64,000 nt of DNA. Origin: Bacillus velezensis (lineage in GTDB: Bacteria; Bacillota; Bacilli; Bacillales; Bacillaceae). The stretch lies in the NCBI RefSeq assembly GCF_001461825.1, contig NZ_LLZC01000012.1:310001-374000 (forward strand), in the 5' to 3' direction. Made by a program: the position numbers and the translations under genes. Below, piece after piece: positions 30,262-38,181 of this stretch. Position 1 is the stretch's first letter; each line of letters begins with the position of its first letter. The notes under the pieces are model-generated. The model searched no databases, was not told the DNA's origin, and worked only from the letters and a program-made list of their open reading frames with translations.

Positions 30262-32640
30262 GTGGATCAGCTGAACATCGAAGAACAGCCGTATGTAAAA
30301 GGCGTCATTCATACGGTCATTTATCATAATGACACCAACCTGTATACAGTGCTGAAAGTCAAAGTTGCAGAAACGTCTGAGGCGATCGAAGACAAGGTCG
30401 TATCCGTAACGGGCTACTTCCCTCTGCTGCAAGAAGATGAGACCTACACATTTTACGGAAAAACCGCCACGCATCCTAAGTTCGGCCTGCAATTTCAGGC
30501 TGAACACTTTAAAAAAGAAATTCCGACCACAAAAGAAGGGATCATTCACTATTTATCAAGTGATCTGTTTGAAGGAATCGGAAAAAAAACGGCGGAAGAA
30601 ATCGTCAAAAAGCTCGGAGACGGCGCGCTCAATAAAATTCTGACGGATGCGTCGGTGCTTTACGATGTGCCGAAAATGTCGAAAAAGAAAGCGGATAAGC
30701 TTGCCGGAGAGCTGCAGCGGCATCAGGGGCTTGAGCAGATTATGATCTCTCTGAACCAATACGGTTTCGGGCCCCAGCTATCAATGAAAATATATCAGGC
30801 CTACGAAACGGAAACCCTGGAGAAAATTCAGGAAAATCCTTATCAGCTTGTAAAAGACGTTGAAGGCATCGGCTTTGTGAAAGCTGACGAGCTGGGCGGA
30901 AAAATGGGTCTGTCAGGAAACCACCCGGAGCGGATCAAAGCGGCAATCTTATATACGATTGAATCGACCTGTCTTTCAGAAGGCCATACGTACATAGAGA
31001 CAAAGCAGCTGATTATCAATACGCAAACGCTCCTGAATCAGTCAGCTGAAGGCGGCCGCGTCACGGAGATGGATGCGGCTGACGGCATCATCGCCCTCGG
31101 GGAGAGTAAGGATATCGTCATAGAAGGAGAGCGCTGCTATTTTCCGTCCTTGTTTTACGCCGAACAAAATGTCGCAAAACGCGTGCTCGACATTGCGGCT
31201 CAGACGGAGTATGCCGATCAATTTCCTGAATCGGAATTTCTGCTTGCACTCGGTGAACTGGAAGAACGGATGAATGTTCAATACGCACCAAGCCAAAAGG
31301 ATGCCATTCAAAAAGCGCTGTCTTCACCGATGCTTTTATTGACCGGAGGACCCGGGACGGGGAAAACGACCGTTATTAAAGGAATCGTGGAATTATACAG
31401 TGAACTGCACGGAGTATCGCTTGACCCCGGTGATTATAAAAAAGACGAGACGTTCCCGGTGCTGCTTGCCGCGCCGACGGGAAGAGCCGCAAAACGGATG
31501 AGCGAATCTACGGGGCTGCCGGCTGTTACGATTCACAGGCTGCTCGGCTGGAATGGCGCTGAAGGCTTTACCTACAATGAAGATCAGCCGATTGAAGGGA
31601 AACTGATCATTATAGACGAAGCGAGTATGCTCGATATCTGGCTCGCCAGCCATTTGTTTAAGGCGCTTCCTAAGCACATTCAGCTCATTGTCGTCGGTGA
31701 TGAAGACCAGCTTCCTTCAGTAGGACCGGGGCAGGTGCTCAGAGACCTTTTGGCTTCTGAGGTGCTGCCGACCGTGCGTTTGACAGATATTTACCGTCAG
31801 GCTGAAGGATCATCCATTGTGGAACTTGCGCATGATATGAAAAAAGGACTGCTTCCAAAAGGGCTGACCGCGCCGACAAAGGACCGCTCATTTATCCGCT
31901 GTAATTCTTCACAGATGAAAGAAGTCGTGGATCAGGTCGTCTCGAACGCGTTAAAAAAGGGGTATACCTCCAGGGATATTCAAGTGCTTGCCCCGATGTA
32001 CAGGGGAAAAGCGGGAATTAACGAGCTGAATATGCTTCTTCAAGACATCATGAATCCGCCGAAAGAAAAAAGGCGGGAGCTGAAATTCGGTGATGTCGTC
32101 TACAGGACGGGCGATAAAATATTACAGCTTGTCAACCAGCCGGAAAACAATGTGTTTAATGGCGATATCGGCGAAATCGTGTCCATTTTTTATGCCAAAG
32201 AAAATACGGAAAAAGAAGACATGGTCGTCGTCTCGTTTGACGGCAACGAAATCACCTTTACGAAAAAGGATTTCAGCCAGTTTACCCACGCTTACTGCTG
32301 TTCCATTCATAAGTCGCAGGGAAGCGAATTCCCGATTGTCGTCCTGCCTGTCGTCAAAGGCTACTATCGAATGCTCAGGAGAAATCTGCTTTATACCGCC
32401 ATAACAAGGGCGAAAAAATTTCTGATTCTTTGCGGAGAAGAAGAAGCGCTTGAATGGGGCGTCAAAAACAATGATGCCACCGTCAGACAGACGTCGCTTA
32501 AAAACAGGCTCACAGAGCAGACTGAAGAGATGGATGCAGAACTGGCCGCCCTGCAAAAAGAGCTGCCGTTCAGTGTATATGATGCGAACATCGGAATGGA
32601 AGGCATCACGCCGTTTGACTTTATGGAAGAAAAAGCGTAA
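30262..32640 (+). CDS. recD2: RecD2 (YrrC), 5'-3' DNA helicase, RecD-like
   Basis: A 792-residue SF1B helicase that acts outside RecBCD (Bacillus has AddAB) in mismatch repair and fork stability. The N-terminal OB and helix-hairpin-helix regions (GIGKKTAEEIVKKLGDGAL; VEGIGFVKADELG) lead to the motor: Walker A GGPGTGKTT (near 362), motif II IIDEASMLD, motif III VGDEDQLPSVGPG, motif IV DIYRQAEGSSI, motif V/VI AYCCSIHKSQGSEFP and LYTAITRAKKFLILCG. The GTG start at 30262 follows AAAGGAGGG. A terminator follows. Confidence 0.95.
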   Translation: MDQLNIEEQPYVKGVIHTVIYHNDTNLYTVLKVKVAETSEAIEDKVVSVTGYFPLLQEDETYTFYGKTATHPKFGLQFQAEHFKKEIPTTKEGIIHYLSSDLFEGIGKKTAEEIVKKLGDGALNKILTDASVLYDVPKMSKKKADKLAGELQRHQGLEQIMISLNQYGFGPQLSMKIYQAYETETLEKIQENPYQLVKDVEGIGFVKADELGGKMGLSGNHPERIKAAILYTIESTCLSEGHTYIETKQLIINTQTLLNQSAEGGRVTEMDAADGIIALGESKDIVIEGERCYFPSLFYAEQNVAKRVLDIAAQTEYADQFPESEFLLALGELEERMNVQYAPSQKDAIQKALSSPMLLLTGGPGTGKTTVIKGIVELYSELHGVSLDPGDYKKDETFPVLLAAPTGRAAKRMSESTGLPAVTIHRLLGWNGAEGFTYNEDQPIEGKLIIIDEASMLDIWLASHLFKALPKHIQLIVVGDEDQLPSVGPGQVLRDLLASEVLPTVRLTDIYRQAEGSSIVELAHDMKKGLLPKGLTAPTKDRSFIRCNSSQMKEVVDQVVSNALKKGYTSRDIQVLAPMYRGKAGINELNMLLQDIMNPPKEKRRELKFGDVVYRTGDKILQLVNQPENNVFNGDIGEIVSIFYAKENTEKEDMVVVSFDGNEITFTKKDFSQFTHAYCCSIHKSQGSEFPIVVLPVVKGYYRMLRRNLLYTAITRAKKFLILCGEEEALEWGVKNNDATVRQTSLKNRLTEQTEEMDAELAALQKELPFSVYDANIGMEGITPFDFMEEKA

Positions 32641-32641
32641 A

Positions 32642-32676
32642 TAAAACCCGGAGCATAAACATGCGCCGGGTTTTCG
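32642..32676 (+). terminator. Intrinsic terminator of recD2
   Basis: AAAACCCGG and CCGGGTTTT with inner GCAT/ATGC. Confidence 0.88.
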
Positions 32677-32758
32677 CCTGTGGAAGTCATTTCAAAGTAT
32701 GCTGCCCGGCTTCTTGGCAAAACCTATACGTGTTCAACAAAAGGTGGTTGATCACACT

Positions 32759-33217
32759 TTGAGAACATGCCATGCAGCTGAAGGACGAACAGTATATGAC
32801 GAAAACACCGGGCGCAGTCTCGGGATGATATCGGATGTATGTTTCTCTCTGGACGGCCGGTTTCTCGGTTTCGTGCTGGAGCAGAAACGCCTGTTTCACA
32901 ACCGCCATCTTTTTTTAGAGGCAAGTGATATAAAAGAGATGGATCAAGAAGCCGTAGCTGCCGGTCATGCTCATTTGCAGCCTTTGCCGAAGAGCTGTTT
33001 CACTTTTGAACAGATTAAGATGCAGCCGGTGAAATCGCCTGATGGTGAAATGTTCGGTTTGCTGGAAGATGTATACTTTTGTTTGGACAGGGGCATAATC
33101 GTAGCATATGAACTCTCGGACGGCTTCTTTTCAGATCTGGCTGGCAGACGCCAAGTGCGCCGCGCCGCCGATACGCTTATTGAAGCGGGGAAAGAAGGCA
33201 TCGTCCTGAACGGATAA
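32759..33217 (+). CDS. yrrD: YrrD, PRC-barrel domain protein
   Basis: PRC-barrel proteins bind RNA or reaction-centre partners; this one has two barrel-like units, GRTVYDENTGRSLGMISDV near the N-terminus and VKSPDGEMFGLLEDVYF later. The most family-like start is the TTG at 32759 (MRTCHAAEG..., 152 residues), with AAAGGTGG 11 nt upstream. An ATG at 32699 in the same frame would add 20 residues lacking a good site, so the start is uncertain. Function is unknown. It lies between recD2 and two small genes. Confidence 0.72.
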   Translation: MRTCHAAEGRTVYDENTGRSLGMISDVCFSLDGRFLGFVLEQKRLFHNRHLFLEASDIKEMDQEAVAAGHAHLQPLPKSCFTFEQIKMQPVKSPDGEMFGLLEDVYFCLDRGIIVAYELSDGFFSDLAGRRQVRRAADTLIEAGKEGIVLNG

Positions 33218-33229
33218 GAGGTGTAGTCT

Positions 33230-33421
33230 GTGCTTGTATGTCCGAACTGCAAAAGTAAAGATATCGGCAAAATCGGCGTAAACCAATACTATTGCTGGGG
33301 CTGCTTCATTGAGCTGACAGTGGCCAAAGGCAAAATTGCGACACATCAAGTAGAGGAAGACGGCACGTTAAGCAGTCTTGATGATTTGTTTTCTGAAGAC
33401 GAACGCAGTATCAATTTTTAA
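33230..33421 (+). CDS. Small zinc-ribbon protein (63 aa)
   Basis: A 63-residue protein with a GTG start at 33230 (AAGAGGTG ahead). The N-terminus is a rubredoxin-like zinc ribbon: CPNCKSKDIGK then YYCWGCFIE, giving four cysteines in two CxxC pairs. The tail is acidic (EEDGTLSSLDDLFSEDE). Cytoplasmic. Unknown function; by position probably yrzR-like in B. subtilis, which I cannot confirm. It sits between yrrD and the DUF3918 gene, all likely one transcript. Confidence 0.75.
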   Translation: MLVCPNCKSKDIGKIGVNQYYCWGCFIELTVAKGKIATHQVEEDGTLSSLDDLFSEDERSINF

Positions 33422-33442
33422 AGTTGAAAGGAGATACGCGCG

Positions 33443-33574
33443 ATGGGCAGAACAATGACCTCTCTGTTGGCTTTAGGAGCTGGAGCCGTTATGTATCGTA
33501 TGGCTTCTCAGTCCGATATGCTGAATAAAAAAGGTATGAAACGGATGAGAAGACGAGTCATGAAAATGTTTTAA
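33443..33574 (+). CDS. DUF3918-like small protein (43 aa)
   Basis: A 43-residue protein from the ATG at 33443 with AAAGGAG upstream. The N-terminal half is moderately hydrophobic (TMTSLLALGAGAVMYRMASQ), the C-terminal half strongly basic (KKGMKRMRRRVMKMF). This pattern fits the DUF3918 family of Bacillus (YrzQ-like). Function unknown. A bidirectional terminator separates it from glnP. Confidence 0.68.
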   Translation: MGRTMTSLLALGAGAVMYRMASQSDMLNKKGMKRMRRRVMKMF

Positions 33575-33577
33575 GCA

Positions 33578-33612
33578 GAAAAAAGGATACTTCTCCGGAA
33601 GTATCCTTTTTA
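33578..33612. terminator. Bidirectional terminator between the DUF3918 gene and glnP
   Basis: AAAAAGGATACTTC and GAAGTATCCTTTTT around TCCG. Confidence 0.9.
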
Positions 33613-34266
33613 CGTTTGTCTCGCTTCCAGCCGTCTGGCTGCGAGAGACAGGCTGTAATTGACCGCGAAATACATCAGGGCCGCCAGCAGAAAGATCGGG
33701 AAAAAATACCCTCCGTCAGCGCTTTGTCCGTTTAAAATCTGCGCGTTATGAATCAGTTCGGGCAGAGCGATGACGACCGCAAGTGACGTATCCTTTAATA
33801 AAGAAATAAACTGGCTCACAATCGGAGGAACCATACGCCTGAGCGCCTGCGGCATGACGACGAGAAAAAGACTCTGCGTGTACGTCAGTCCTGAAGAACG
33901 CGCCGCTTCAATCTGTCCTTTGTCAACGGATTGCAAACCGCTTCTGATGATTTCTGACAGCATAGCCGATTCAAAAATCGTCAGCGCCGTGATGGCGGCC
34001 GCGGTAATTTCCAGTTTGATCCCGATTTCCGGAAGGGCAAAAAACGTAAAGAAAATGATTAATAACAGCGGCAGGTTGCGGATGGTTTCCACAATGGCCG
34101 CTATAATGCCCGAGACGATAGGAATTTTCGCATAGCGCAAAGTGCCGGCGGCAAGCCCGAAAATAAAACTCAGGACAATGGAGATCAGCGCAACATAAAG
34201 TGTGACCAAAAAGCCGTCCCATAAAAACAGCAGATGGTCAGGTGTATAGGCGCCGCTAAAATCCAT
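33610..34266 (-). CDS. glnP: GlnP, glutamine ABC transporter permease
   Basis: A 218-residue inner-membrane permease of the His/Glu/Gln family with about five helices. The cytoplasmic EAA motif EAARSSGLTYTQSLFLVVMPQALRR is present. The start at 34266 (reverse, ATG) is 7 nt after GGAGAG; a GTG at 34275 overlaps that site. Last gene of glnQ-glnH-glnM-glnP; it pairs with GlnM to form the channel for glutamine taken from GlnH. Confidence 0.93.
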   Translation of the reverse strand: MDFSGAYTPDHLLFLWDGFLVTLYVALISIVLSFIFGLAAGTLRYAKIPIVSGIIAAIVETIRNLPLLLIIFFTFFALPEIGIKLEITAAAITALTIFESAMLSEIIRSGLQSVDKGQIEAARSSGLTYTQSLFLVVMPQALRRMVPPIVSQFISLLKDTSLAVVIALPELIHNAQILNGQSADGGYFFPIFLLAALMYFAVNYSLSLAARRLEARQT

Positions 34267-34284
34267 GTTTTTCACTCTCCTTCT

Positions 34285-34935
34285 CTAATAACTCTTTCCG
34301 AGACGTCTTTCCAAATAGTGAACCCCGATGCTGAGCGGGATCGTTACTATCAAATAAAAAAGCGCGACGAAAATATACACATCAAACACGACAAGAGTAC
34401 TTGAGGAAACGAGATCCGCCTGATACATCAAATCGAGTCCCGCCACCACTCCGAGTATTGATGAGTTTTTGACAAGGTTGAGAAATTGGTTTCCGAGCGG
34501 GGGAATCACGATTTTTACGGCCTGAGGAAGAATGACGTATCTCATCGCCTGACTGTAGGTGAAGCCTGACGATCTGGCCGCTTCCATCTGCCCTTTGGAG
34601 ACAGTCAGAATTCCGGCTCTGATAGCTTCTGCGATAAAGGCCGACGTGTAAATCGTCAGCGCAATCGTTCCCGCCTGAAAGCCGTCCAGTCTCAGCCCGG
34701 CGTTCGGAAGTCCGAAATAAAAAACGAATGTGATGAGGAGAAGCGGGATGTTGCGGATAAATTCCACATACGCAGTGCCGATCCATTGAAGGGGTTTGAA
34801 AGCCGTGATTCTCATGACTGCGATCAGAACGCCCAGCGCAAAGCTGCCTGCCAGCGCGATGAAGCTCGCAAGCAATGTGTGCAGGAAACCGTCCATATAC
34901 ATATCGAAGTTTTCCGTTAAAATTGAAAAGTTCAT
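34285..34935 (-). CDS. glnM: GlnM, glutamine ABC transporter permease
   Basis: A 216-residue polar-amino-acid permease with an N-terminal helix, HEQ-family domain and EAA motif EAARSSGFTYSQAMRYVILPQAV, ending in a VHYLERRLG tail. It lies between glnH and glnP on the reverse strand with TAAGGAGTG before the ATG at 34935. It is the other permease of the glutamine importer. An opposite 198-codon frame here is a shadow. Confidence 0.93.
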   Translation of the reverse strand: MNFSILTENFDMYMDGFLHTLLASFIALAGSFALGVLIAVMRITAFKPLQWIGTAYVEFIRNIPLLLITFVFYFGLPNAGLRLDGFQAGTIALTIYTSAFIAEAIRAGILTVSKGQMEAARSSGFTYSQAMRYVILPQAVKIVIPPLGNQFLNLVKNSSILGVVAGLDLMYQADLVSSSTLVVFDVYIFVALFYLIVTIPLSIGVHYLERRLGKSY

Positions 34936-34955
34936 CTATGTCACTCCTTATAAAA

Positions 34956-34983
34956 CGGGGATGAGCATGCCTGCTCATCCCGC
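34956..34983 (-). terminator. Intergenic hairpin between glnH and glnM
   Basis: GGGATGAGCA (34958-34967) pairs perfectly with TGCTCATCCC (34972-34981). On the reverse strand it is followed by CGTTTTATAAGG. It may be a partial terminator or mRNA-stabilising structure behind glnH. Confidence 0.65.
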
Positions 34984-34991
34984 GGTCCTTT

Positions 34992-35819
34992 CTATTTTGC
35001 CGGTTCTTCTTTAATCCATTTTTTATAGATTTTTTCGTACCTGCCGTCGGCTTTCATTTTTTTCAAAGAGGCGTTGATTTCCTTGATAAGTCCGGATTGG
35101 CCTTTTTTGACGGCGATTCCGTAAGGTTCATCGGTGAAGGTTTCGCCTGTCAGCTGATATTGTTTATTTTCATCCGCCATGCCGTATAAAATCGCATTAT
35201 CGGTTGTGAGCGCATCTCCCTGTCCCGCTTTTAGCGCGGTGAACGCTTCGGCGTAATTTTCAAATTCCAGCACTGAGGCGTCAGGCGCTTTTTCTCTGAT
35301 GTTTTGTGAGGAAGTAGAGCCTTTTACCGCCAATACTTTTGAGCCTTTTCCCAAGTCTTCGGTGCTTTTGATGCTGCTTCCTTTTTTGACGAGCAGGGAT
35401 TGCCCTGCTTCAAAATAAACATCTGAGAAATCAACTTCTTTTTTCCGCTCATCCGTTATCGTCATCGTGGCGGTGATGGCGTCGATATCGCCGTTTTGCA
35501 GCATTGGAATTCTCGTTTTTGACGTCACTTCTTTAAATTCCGCTTTCTTCTCATCCCCCAGAATATCTTTTGCGAGCTGTTTTGAGATATCAATATCGAA
35601 GCCTTCAATATCACCGGAGCTTGGGTTTTTCAGCCCGAATAACCTCGTGTCGGTTTTGACGCCGAAGATGATTTTGTCTCTGTCTTTAATAGAGGCTAAC
35701 GTGTCTTTTCCCGTTCCTTTTGAATCCCCGGACGTTTCTTTCCCTCCGCAGGCTGCCAGCATAAAGACGGCCAGCAGTGATATCAATCCGAATGACAACC
35801 ATTTTGTTACGCGTGACAT
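34992..35819 (-). CDS. glnH: GlnH, glutamine-binding lipoprotein
   Basis: A 275-residue solute-binding protein of ABC family 3. Lipobox LAAC with Cys24 anchors it outside the membrane. The SBP_bac_3 domain follows: GVKTDTRLFGLKNPSSGDIEGFDIDI, TRIPMLQNGDIDAITATMTIT, and the late lobe GIAVKKGQSGLIKEINASL. Glutamine specificity is from the operon and family. It starts at 35819 (reverse) behind GGAGGAGCG and lies 20 nt after glnQ. Confidence 0.94.
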   Translation of the reverse strand: MSRVTKWLSFGLISLLAVFMLAACGGKETSGDSKGTGKDTLASIKDRDKIIFGVKTDTRLFGLKNPSSGDIEGFDIDISKQLAKDILGDEKKAEFKEVTSKTRIPMLQNGDIDAITATMTITDERKKEVDFSDVYFEAGQSLLVKKGSSIKSTEDLGKGSKVLAVKGSTSSQNIREKAPDASVLEFENYAEAFTALKAGQGDALTTDNAILYGMADENKQYQLTGETFTDEPYGIAVKKGQSGLIKEINASLKKMKADGRYEKIYKKWIKEEPAK

Positions 35820-35839
35820 AAGCGCTCCTCCGTTTCTTT

Positions 35840-36568
35840 TCAGTGATTTAAAATACGGCTTAAGAATAAACGCGCCCTCTCTTCACGGGGGCTTTCGTAA
35901 AATTCAGCCGGTGCAGCTTCTTCTAAGATGGCTCCGCCGTCGATAAACACGATGCGGTCCGCCACTTCTTTTGCGAATCCCATTTCATGTGTGACGACTG
36001 CCATGGTCATGCCTTCTTTTGCGAGTGTTTTCATGACATCCAGCACTTCCCCGATCATTTCCGGATCAAGCGCGGATGTAGGTTCGTCAAACAGCATAAT
36101 TTCGGGCTTCATCGCAAGCCCCCTGGCGATGGCGACACGCTGCTGCTGGCCGCCGGAAAGCTGTGAAGGATAAGCGTCCGCTTTTTCCGGTATACCGACT
36201 TTTTTCAAATAGTATAAGGCCGTTTTTTTTGCTTCTTCTTTTGATTGCTTAAGCACTTTGATCGGTGCGAGCATGATGTTTTGCAGAACGGTTTTGTGCG
36301 GGTACAGATGAAAATGCTGAAACACCATGCCGATATTGCGGCGGACTTTATTTATATCCGTTTTCTTGTCATGGATGGAGACGCCGTTTACCGTTAAGGC
36401 GCCTCCATCAACTGTTTCCAGCTGATTAATGCAGCGGAGAAGCGTACTTTTTCCCGATCCTGAAGGTCCGATGATAACGACGACTTCCCCTTTTTTAATG
36501 TGCAGATTAATGTTTTTCAGCACGTGGAAATGTCCGTAGTGCTTATTTACATCCTGAAATGAAATCAT
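35840..36568 (-). CDS. glnQ: GlnQ, glutamine ABC transporter ATPase
   Basis: A 242-residue ATPase subunit: Walker [11 protein letters not shown]-loop, signature [16 protein letters not shown], Walker [15 protein letters not shown]-loop VVTHEMGFA. The start at 36568 (reverse ATG) has AAGGAGGATGGCC just before; in-frame ATGs further upstream at 36574 and beyond are too close or lack a site. First gene of glnQHMP. In B. subtilis the operon responds to nitrogen through TnrA; I could not find a clear TnrA box in the 36569-36788 gap. Confidence 0.95.
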   Translation of the reverse strand: MISFQDVNKHYGHFHVLKNINLHIKKGEVVVIIGPSGSGKSTLLRCINQLETVDGGALTVNGVSIHDKKTDINKVRRNIGMVFQHFHLYPHKTVLQNIMLAPIKVLKQSKEEAKKTALYYLKKVGIPEKADAYPSQLSGGQQQRVAIARGLAMKPEIMLFDEPTSALDPEMIGEVLDVMKTLAKEGMTMAVVTHEMGFAKEVADRIVFIDGGAILEEAAPAEFYESPREERARLFLSRILNH

Positions 36569-36788
36569 GGCCATCCTCCTTAAAAAAACAAGAGTCATAT
36601 TGACTGGACAGTTTTTGAAATCCTTTAACACATTACGATGGTTATACAGATTTTTATGAATATTATTTAGATTATTTCGTAATTTCTGATAATTATTTCC
36701 GTCAAGAGGTCTGCGTCATAAGGCGGAGTTTATGAAACGGGAATAATTCCGGCTTTCTGTCAAAAGATAAAGCAAGAGGTGAAACGTC

Positions 36789-37850
36789 ATGCTTCAAAAA
36801 CCGCTGCAGCTCTTAATGTGGACGGCTGTATGTCTGCTCGTTTTGTTAACAGTGTATGTCTTTTGCATGCTCGATATGTTATGGTCTCCCATTTGGCTTG
36901 TTATAAAATCTCTCTTTATTCCTATATTCATCGCAGTATTTATTGCTTATCTTTTACTTCCGATTACTGAATGGCTTCATAGAAAAGGGATGCCTAGAAC
37001 TTTAAGCCTGCTTCTGATTTATTGCCTGTTTTTCGGCGGAATCGGCTGGGGGGTTTATAAAGGGGTTCCTGTTTTAATTGAACAGCTGCAGGATCTGTCT
37101 GAGAGCATTCCCGGTCTTGCCAAAAACTACAACAGCATGCTGACGCATCTGCATAATCACACGGATCATTGGCCTGACGGCATGCACCATCGGATGGACA
37201 AAATGATTCAGCAGACAGAAACGTTTCTTGCCGGCACGATTGAAAGCACGATCAGAAGCATCCGTTTCGTGCTTGATTATATCCTGATCGCGGCGACGAT
37301 TCCTTTTCTCGTGTTCTATATGGTGAAGGATATAGACGTCATGAAAAAGACAGTCTGGTATTTGACGCCGAAGTCCTGGAGAAAAAGGGGGAGTGAATTT
37401 CTGCGGGATGTGGACGACTCTCTCGGTGATTACATCCGCGGTCAGCTTCTCGTTTGTTTTTTGCTCGGGTTAATAGCCGGCGTTTCATTTTGGCTGTTCG
37501 GGCTTCCTTACCCGCTGATTTTGGGCCTTGCCATCGGGATTACGAATGTCATCCCGTATTTCGGTCCGTTTATCGGCGCTGTACCGGCGCTGCTCCTTTC
37601 GCTGGCGATTTCTGCTAAAGCTGTGATCATCGTAATCGTCACGATTTTTATTCTGCAATTTATAGAAGGAAACATTTTGAGCCCGCTTATTGTCGGGCGC
37701 AGTCTCAGAATGCACCCCATCGTGATCATGCTGGCGCTCCTTGCCGGAGGAGAACTCGCGGGCATTCCCGGCATGATTCTTGCTGTTCCGGCGGCAGCTG
37801 TTTTAAAAGTGACGGCCATTCACTTTTTGCGGATCAGGACGGAACATTGA
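36789..37850 (+). CDS. yrrI: YrrI, AI-2E family transporter-like membrane protein
   Basis: A 353-residue protein with about eight predicted helices, in the AI-2 exporter (AI-2E/PerM) family. Features include the N-terminal pair of helices, a soluble segment (IEQLQDLSESIPGLAKNYN), the family core IGITNVIPYFGPFIGAVPALLLSL and the late motif EGNILSPLIVGRSLRMHPIVIMLALLAGGELAGIPGMILAVP. Substrate is unknown. The ATG at 36789 follows AAGAGGTG. Its 3' end overlaps the alaS promoter. Confidence 0.88.
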   Translation: MLQKPLQLLMWTAVCLLVLLTVYVFCMLDMLWSPIWLVIKSLFIPIFIAVFIAYLLLPITEWLHRKGMPRTLSLLLIYCLFFGGIGWGVYKGVPVLIEQLQDLSESIPGLAKNYNSMLTHLHNHTDHWPDGMHHRMDKMIQQTETFLAGTIESTIRSIRFVLDYILIAATIPFLVFYMVKDIDVMKKTVWYLTPKSWRKRGSEFLRDVDDSLGDYIRGQLLVCFLLGLIAGVSFWLFGLPYPLILGLAIGITNVIPYFGPFIGAVPALLLSLAISAKAVIIVIVTIFILQFIEGNILSPLIVGRSLRMHPIVIMLALLAGGELAGIPGMILAVPAAAVLKVTAIHFLRIRTEH

Positions 37851-37875
37851 CATTCGGGTTCTGCTTGTCTATAAT
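37847..37875 (+). promoter_or_regulatory. Sigma-A promoter of alaS
   Basis: Perfect TTGACA (37847-37852) and TATAAT (37870-37875) with a 17-nt spacer, overlapping the yrrI stop. Confidence 0.85.
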
Positions 37876-37884
37876 TTCGAGTAG

Positions 37885-38136
37885 AATACATACGAATCTC
37901 GAGTGACGGATATGAGTACGCCGAAGCCCTGTTTAAGAGAGAAGCTCCGATACGCTGAAAGGAGCTTCAGCAGAAGATCGGCCGAAGCTAATCCTGAGTG
38001 CAGTTAAAGGCTGCCGCAATCCTGCGTTACGGGATGAAAGGTGACAGGCCTTTTTCGGCCTGTAATCAGGGTGGTACCGCGAGACAGCTCTCGTCCCTGT
38101 GTGAACGCATGGTTTGCATAGGGAGAGAGCTTTTTT
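37885..38136 (+). promoter_or_regulatory. T-box riboswitch controlling alaS
   Basis: The 331-nt gap before alaS is a T-box leader. In stem I, GGAT and ATCC close the base, AGTA lies on the 5' side of the specifier loop and GAAGCTA on the 3' side (from 37984), so the specifier is GCT (37987-37989, alanine). The T-box core AGGGTGGTACCGCG is at 38068-38081; the bulge TGGT suits a discriminator A, as in tRNA-Ala. The terminator (38086-38136) competes with it. Confidence 0.92.
38086..38136 (+). terminator. Regulated terminator of the alaS T-box
   Basis: AGCTCTCGTCCCT opposed to AGGGAGAGAGCT, followed by six T; overlaps the antiterminator. Confidence 0.88.
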
Positions 38137-38181
38137 GCTGTCGCAAAAGAGAATTTCGGGTAGTGATAAGGAGGAATATAG

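Noticed and set aside
34382-34978. A 198-codon frame on the reverse strand overlapping glnM
   Set aside because: Shadow of glnM in another register.
36569-36788. A TnrA-type operator before glnQ
   Set aside because: No sequence close to TGTNANAWWWTMTNACA was found in either strand.
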